Assembly (NCBI GenBank): GCA_965242975.1
Contig: CBDETS010000007.1
Span: 2,604,001-2,668,000 of the forward strand
Reading direction: 5' to 3'
Origin: JAPPHA01 sp965242975
GTDB taxonomy: Bacteria > Pseudomonadota > Alphaproteobacteria > Rhodobacterales > Rhodobacteraceae
Length of the DNA: 64,000 bases
Each line of letters opens with the position of its first letter. The stretch's first letter is position 1. The translations under genes were made by a program, and so were the position numbers. Below are positions 60,686-64,000 of the stretch, piece after piece. Below the pieces are notes generated by a model that made no database searches, had not been told where the DNA came from, and worked only from the letters and a program-made list of their open reading frames with translations.

Positions 60686-61424
60686 TGCCGTTCTCTTGTT
60701 CTCGACCAAGATAGGCGTCGAGAACTTTCGCGTCGTTTTGCACTTCTTCCGGCGTTCCTTCCGCGATAACCTGGCCTTGGGCCATGACGACGATCCAATG
60801 GGAAAGCCGCATGATCAGTTCCATGTTGTGTTCCACGATCAGCACGGTCAGGCCTTGTTCGTTGAGTTTTCGAATGTGCCCTACGATTTCCTCGAGCAGA
60901 GTTGGATTCACGCCGCCGGCAGGCTCGTCGAGAAGTATGATCTTGGGATCGCTCATCAGCAGCGCAGCAAGGTCCATCAGTTTCTTCTGGCCGTAGCTCA
61001 GATTGGACCCATCCTCGTGCGCGATCCGGGTGATGCCGAGGAATTCAAGAATGCCAAGCGCCTTGTCGATTTCGTCCGTGCTCATCGCCGGCTTGAACAG
61101 GTCACGCCAACCCCGAATCCTGGACTGGCAAATGACGTTTTCCAAGACGCTCATGTCGGCGAGGTTTCGCGAGATCTGAAACGTGCGAGACAGTCCGCGC
61201 GCCGTAATCTGATGCGGACGCAAGTGGTCTATGCGCTCACCGTCTAGCCAAACCTCGCCGAGGGTCGGTACCATGGTTCGGCTGATGCAGTTGAATGCGG
61301 TTGTCTTGCCAGCACCGTTCGGCCCGATCACCGCAGTGATCAATCCGGCTCTGGCAACGAAACTGCAATTGTCGACTGCCTTGATTCCTCCGAAATTCTT
61401 GCTGAGGCCTTTGACTTCCAGCAT
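60678..61424 (-). CDS. livG: ABC transporter ATPase LivG
   Basis: The 248-aa ATPase has Walker A (IGPNGAGKTT), Q-loop (LSRTFQISRN), signature LSYGQKK, Walker B (IILLDEPAGGVNP) and VEHNMELIM. The LSYGQ form of the signature is typical of LivG. ATG 61422-61424 (MLEVKGLSKNF) is the usual family start, though the frame stays open to 61583 inside livK; GTG 61433 is an alternative. A gap of ~70 bp separates it from livK, the largest gap within the liv block. Confidence 0.92.
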   Translation of the reverse strand: MLEVKGLSKNFGGIKAVDNCSFVARAGLITAVIGPNGAGKTTAFNCISRTMVPTLGEVWLDGERIDHLRPHQITARGLSRTFQISRNLADMSVLENVICQSRIRGWRDLFKPAMSTDEIDKALGILEFLGITRIAHEDGSNLSYGQKKLMDLAALLMSDPKIILLDEPAGGVNPTLLEEIVGHIRKLNEQGLTVLIVEHNMELIMRLSHWIVVMAQGQVIAEGTPEEVQNDAKVLDAYLGREQENGNG

Positions 61425-61495
61425 TCGCTCCACCCGAATTTCGACTTCGGAGGTTGCGCCCGTCCCCGACGTTTCGGAGACGGGCCCGGTTTCGA

Positions 61496-62767
61496 TCAGA
61501 ATCCCTGCTTTGGATAGGACATCATCGCGACGCCCGGGAACTCGTCCGTCGGGTAGATGAACTGCAGTTCGCCGCCGTTCCACTGAGCCATCAGGAATGG
61601 CTTGTCGATCGCAAGTCCTCGCGAGTCCCAGGAGAACCGGCCGAGGATCGTGCGAACCGGATCGTCATTGGTACGCGCCTTGAGCCACGCGGCCATTTCG
61701 CCGTTGTCGGTCGATCCAGCACCGAGGATAGCCTGTTCGATTCCTTGGCAAACCGCAAATGGAATCGCACTGTCCTCGTCGGGCATCTCGTCGAATTTCG
61801 CCTTGAAAGCATCGACGAACTCCCCGTTCGTGAATTCCTCACCACCGAGGACGCCGACAAAGGGAACCTCGGGGTGCCAAGACGTGTGTGTCATGACGGA
61901 CTCCGATGCGTCACCGGTTCCCTCATAGAACTCTGACTGCGTCCCCTGGCTGTAATAGACCATCTTGGGTTCAGCCCGGACGGTCTTCAGGGCACGCGTA
62001 ATCTGCACGGTCTCTTCCGCGGACGCGGTTAGCGCCACGATGAGTTCAGCGCCGGAACGCTTGATCGAATTCGCGAGGTTGATCCAGTCGTTGAAGCCTT
62101 CCTCCGGCCACTTTTCGGAATAGACGATTTCGATTCCGGTATCGACAAGGAAACCCGGTGCCATATCCTCGACGAGGCTGCCGTCCCCGGGGTCGGTAAC
62201 CTTGGTTCCGAGCAGTCCGGCTTCGATCGCGTTCGCGAAGAAATCGTCAGCGGCGACCACGGCCGCGGTTGCGGGCCTGTTGTCGGCGGGGACCAGGTCC
62301 TCGATGACGCCCTGCAGCGTGGCACCGACATATTCGGCGGCGTTGGGCTGGAAGTAAAAGACCCTCTCGTGCCCCTGCGTGTAAATCCTCAGCGCGCCGC
62401 CCGCAGGAAGCGGGTGAACGTAACCGTTCTTCTCCAGAATGTTCGCAACCGGGAAGCTCAGGCGGGACGAGAATGTTCCGAAAACCGCGTCAACTTGGTC
62501 GACATTGATGAATCTCTCGAACTGGTTGATCGCCGTGGCCGGATCCGATCTGTTGTCGGAGATGATCAGTTCAACTTGTTCGCCGAGAATGCCACCGCGC
62601 TCGTTGATCAAGTCGACGCAAAGTTCGTAACCCTGTTCGTGCTTGGACCCTGCGATCGAGAAAGATCCCGTCAGCGGCAATGACGCACCGATCTTGATCT
62701 CTGCTGACGATTCCGCCGCCACAAGCGTCACGGCAACCGCCACTGCAATTGCTTTTGATGTCTTCAT
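61496..62767 (-). CDS. livK: Periplasmic substrate-binding protein LivK-type (HAAT family)
   Basis: The 423-aa protein has a signal peptide (MKTSKAIAVAVAVTLVAAES) and the type I periplasmic binding fold of the amide/urea/branched-chain amino acid group: KIGASLPLTGSFSIAGSKHE, LIISDNRSDPATAINQFER, VDAVFGTFSSRLSFPVANIL. ATG 62765-62767 has AGGAG 8 bp upstream. The specificity cannot be read from sequence; the residues that bind the alpha-amino and carboxyl groups in LivJ are not plainly conserved, so the ligand may be an amide or aromatic compound. The linked oxidoreductase and GST point to a catabolic substrate. Confidence 0.9.
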   Translation of the reverse strand: MKTSKAIAVAVAVTLVAAESSAEIKIGASLPLTGSFSIAGSKHEQGYELCVDLINERGGILGEQVELIISDNRSDPATAINQFERFINVDQVDAVFGTFSSRLSFPVANILEKNGYVHPLPAGGALRIYTQGHERVFYFQPNAAEYVGATLQGVIEDLVPADNRPATAAVVAADDFFANAIEAGLLGTKVTDPGDGSLVEDMAPGFLVDTGIEIVYSEKWPEEGFNDWINLANSIKRSGAELIVALTASAEETVQITRALKTVRAEPKMVYYSQGTQSEFYEGTGDASESVMTHTSWHPEVPFVGVLGGEEFTNGEFVDAFKAKFDEMPDEDSAIPFAVCQGIEQAILGAGSTDNGEMAAWLKARTNDDPVRTILGRFSWDSRGLAIDKPFLMAQWNGGELQFIYPTDEFPGVAMMSYPKQGF

Positions 62768-62893
62768 TTTCAGACTCCTATGTTATTGGTGAAGGGTCCC
62801 TGCGCAAGAAATGCATCCTGAACCCTATGCACGCCGCTGCGTTCGCGGTGACGATAACGGCGCACGGCCTTCTTGAAACCGTCATCACATGGC

Positions 62894-63847
62894 CTACGGA
62901 AGTTCAAGCCCGGTCGGATAGTGGGTGTTCTCGCTCTCGAGTTCAAGGCCGGAGGCAAGAGCGACGGTTTCAAGCAATGCGGCGAAATCCTGCTGCAGGT
63001 AGAAATCGGGGTCATCACGAAGGCGCGCCGCACCGAAATGGGCCTGCAACGCCTCTCGCGTTGCCGCGGTCACAGGCATGTGCACGTCGAGTTCGCGGCC
63101 TGCAGTCAAACCGAGGTCCAGATCCTTGCGCAGCAGCGAGGGCGTGAAAGTTGTCGTCCAGTCGAGGTTTACCAGCGCGTTGGTCTTGTAGCGAGTGAAA
63201 ATCGATCCCATGACCGAGTTGTTCATGAAGTCCAGCAGGGCGTGGCGCGGCACACCGGCCTTTTCCGCGAGGATCGTGATCTCGGCAAGATTCTGGGTCA
63301 CGACGCCGAGAAAGACGTTATGTGCAATCTTGCAGAATCTCGCCAGTTCGCCTTCGCCGACGTAGGAGACGCCCTTGGCGGCCATGGCTGCGATGATGGG
63401 TTCGACCTTTTCAAAGGCGTCGCGCGGCCCGGAAACGACCGCGCTCATCTTGCCGGCCTTGATGCATTTCGCATTGCCGCTTACCGGCGAAGCGACCAGA
63501 TCCGCCCCGCGTCGGGCAAGCCTGGCTCGAAGTTGGGCTGACTGCTGCACACCGATTGACGAGCAGTCGAGAAAGATGCCGGGTGTTTCGTCTCCAGACA
63601 GCACGCCGTTTTCGCCGAAACAGACTTGCTCGACATCCTCTCCCGTCGAGACCATGGTCCCGAGAACGTCGGCGGAGGCAAGGTGGCGCGGGCTGTCCAC
63701 AAGCGTCGCCCCTTTTGCCGCCAGCGGCTCTGCCTTCGACCGTGTCCGATTCCAGATCCGCACTTCGTTGCCGGCCTCCAACAGGCGCTCGACCATTGGA
63801 AATCCCATGCGGCCGATGCCGATCCAGCCTATTCTCAAATCGCTCAT
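62894..63847 (-). CDS. NAD(P)-dependent 3-hydroxyisobutyrate-dehydrogenase-family oxidoreductase
   Basis: The 317-aa enzyme has the N-terminal Rossmann motif of beta-hydroxyacid dehydrogenases (IGWIGIGRMGFPMVERLLEA, then VRIWNRTRSKAEPL, where Arg after N suggests NADP preference). It also has the substrate-binding segment SPVSGNAKCIKAGKMSAVVS and the catalytic-lysine region ARFCKIAHNVFLG. Members reduce or oxidise 3-hydroxyisobutyrate, tartronate semialdehyde or related beta-hydroxyacids. ATG 63845-63847 has AAGGA 8 bp upstream. It precedes livK by 126 bp on the same strand. Confidence 0.9.
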   Translation of the reverse strand: MSDLRIGWIGIGRMGFPMVERLLEAGNEVRIWNRTRSKAEPLAAKGATLVDSPRHLASADVLGTMVSTGEDVEQVCFGENGVLSGDETPGIFLDCSSIGVQQSAQLRARLARRGADLVASPVSGNAKCIKAGKMSAVVSGPRDAFEKVEPIIAAMAAKGVSYVGEGELARFCKIAHNVFLGVVTQNLAEITILAEKAGVPRHALLDFMNNSVMGSIFTRYKTNALVNLDWTTTFTPSLLRKDLDLGLTAGRELDVHMPVTAATREALQAHFGAARLRDDPDFYLQQDFAALLETVALASGLELESENTHYPTGLELP

Positions 63848-63865
63848 TTCGAATTCCTTTTGTTT

Positions 63866-64000
63866 TCACACGGTCCGGCAATGAAGTGCAGCTCTCGGCA
63901 GCGAAACAGTTCCGATTCTGACTTTGACTTCCTTGGCCTTGTCGCAGAGCGGGCATCTCGTTTCAGTCTCACCGCCCGCCTCGCGGAGGCGCTCCGGACT
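63866..64000 (-). CDS. C-terminal fragment of an unknown gene (runs off window)
   Basis: A minus-strand frame is open from the window edge to TGA at 63866-63868 (44 codons). It includes a C-x2-C pair (TRCPLCDKAKEVKVRIGTVS) that could be a zinc knuckle, and ends ALHCRTV. It stops 18 bp before the oxidoreductase start, where an operon partner would be expected. Too short to identify. Confidence 0.45.
   Translation of the reverse strand, partial: SPERLREAGGETETRCPLCDKAKEVKVRIGTVSLPRAALHCRTV

Overview
The window reads as a high-GC proteobacterial chromosome, most like a marine or host-associated alphaproteobacterium. This is inferred from overall composition, the rhomboid, LivKHMGF, D12-methylase/IS66 and Rpn types, an orphan ectoine synthase, ankyrin and autotransporter surface proteins, and many toxin-antitoxin (TA) remnants. 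No rRNA, tRNA or CRISPR was recognised. Long accessory blocks alternate with short housekeeping stretches, and decayed genes are unusually common.

Layout. 1-13.7 kb is metabolic and housekeeping: the 5' part of a glutamine-synthetase-family gene, a rhomboid protease, an amidohydrolase, a double SnoaL-like protein, an orphan ectC, mutL, a WD40-cytochrome c fusion, an EamA permease and a formate dehydrogenase alpha subunit. 13.7-21.2 kb is a TA and defence graveyard: a frameshifted conserved gene with its intact partner, a RelE-type toxin with an internal deletion beside an intact HTH antitoxin, hipBA, a frameshifted HTH antitoxin, an SMR exporter and prlF-yhaV.

22-42.5 kb is the most interesting block. 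A seven-gene minus-strand operon encodes SrfB (actin/Hsp70-like ATPase), SrfC (P-loop NTPase), a one-TM Sel1-like protein, an exported vWA protein, an ABC ATPase, an FtsX/LolC-type permease and an exported FGE-fold protein. It converges on two plus-strand genes for membrane-anchored proteins, a trypsin-like protease and a protein with a DUF2135-like domain, which share an undescribed N-terminal domain. Two short paralogues and fragments of a second protease lie just upstream. I read this as one membrane-spanning, NTP-driven envelope system with exchangeable extracytoplasmic modules; its function is unknown. An IS66-family element carrying an adenine methylase sits at the exact 3' end of the DUF2135-like gene.

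43-47.3 kb is degraded DNA (transposase, HEPN-like and HigB remnants) holding an Rpn nuclease gene bounded by 16-bp perfect inverted repeats. 47.9-56.8 kb is surface-related: an exported ankyrin protein, a 1459-aa Ig/PKD autotransporter-like protein with nine copies of a 7-bp repeat just upstream, and IS91 and IS256 remnants. 56.8-64 kb is a tight minus-strand operon: a C-terminal fragment of an unknown gene, a 3-hydroxyisobutyrate-dehydrogenase-type oxidoreductase, LivK, LivG, LivF, LivH, LivM, a glutathione S-transferase and a YdcZ-type permease. It suggests uptake and processing of an amino-acid- or amide-like compound.
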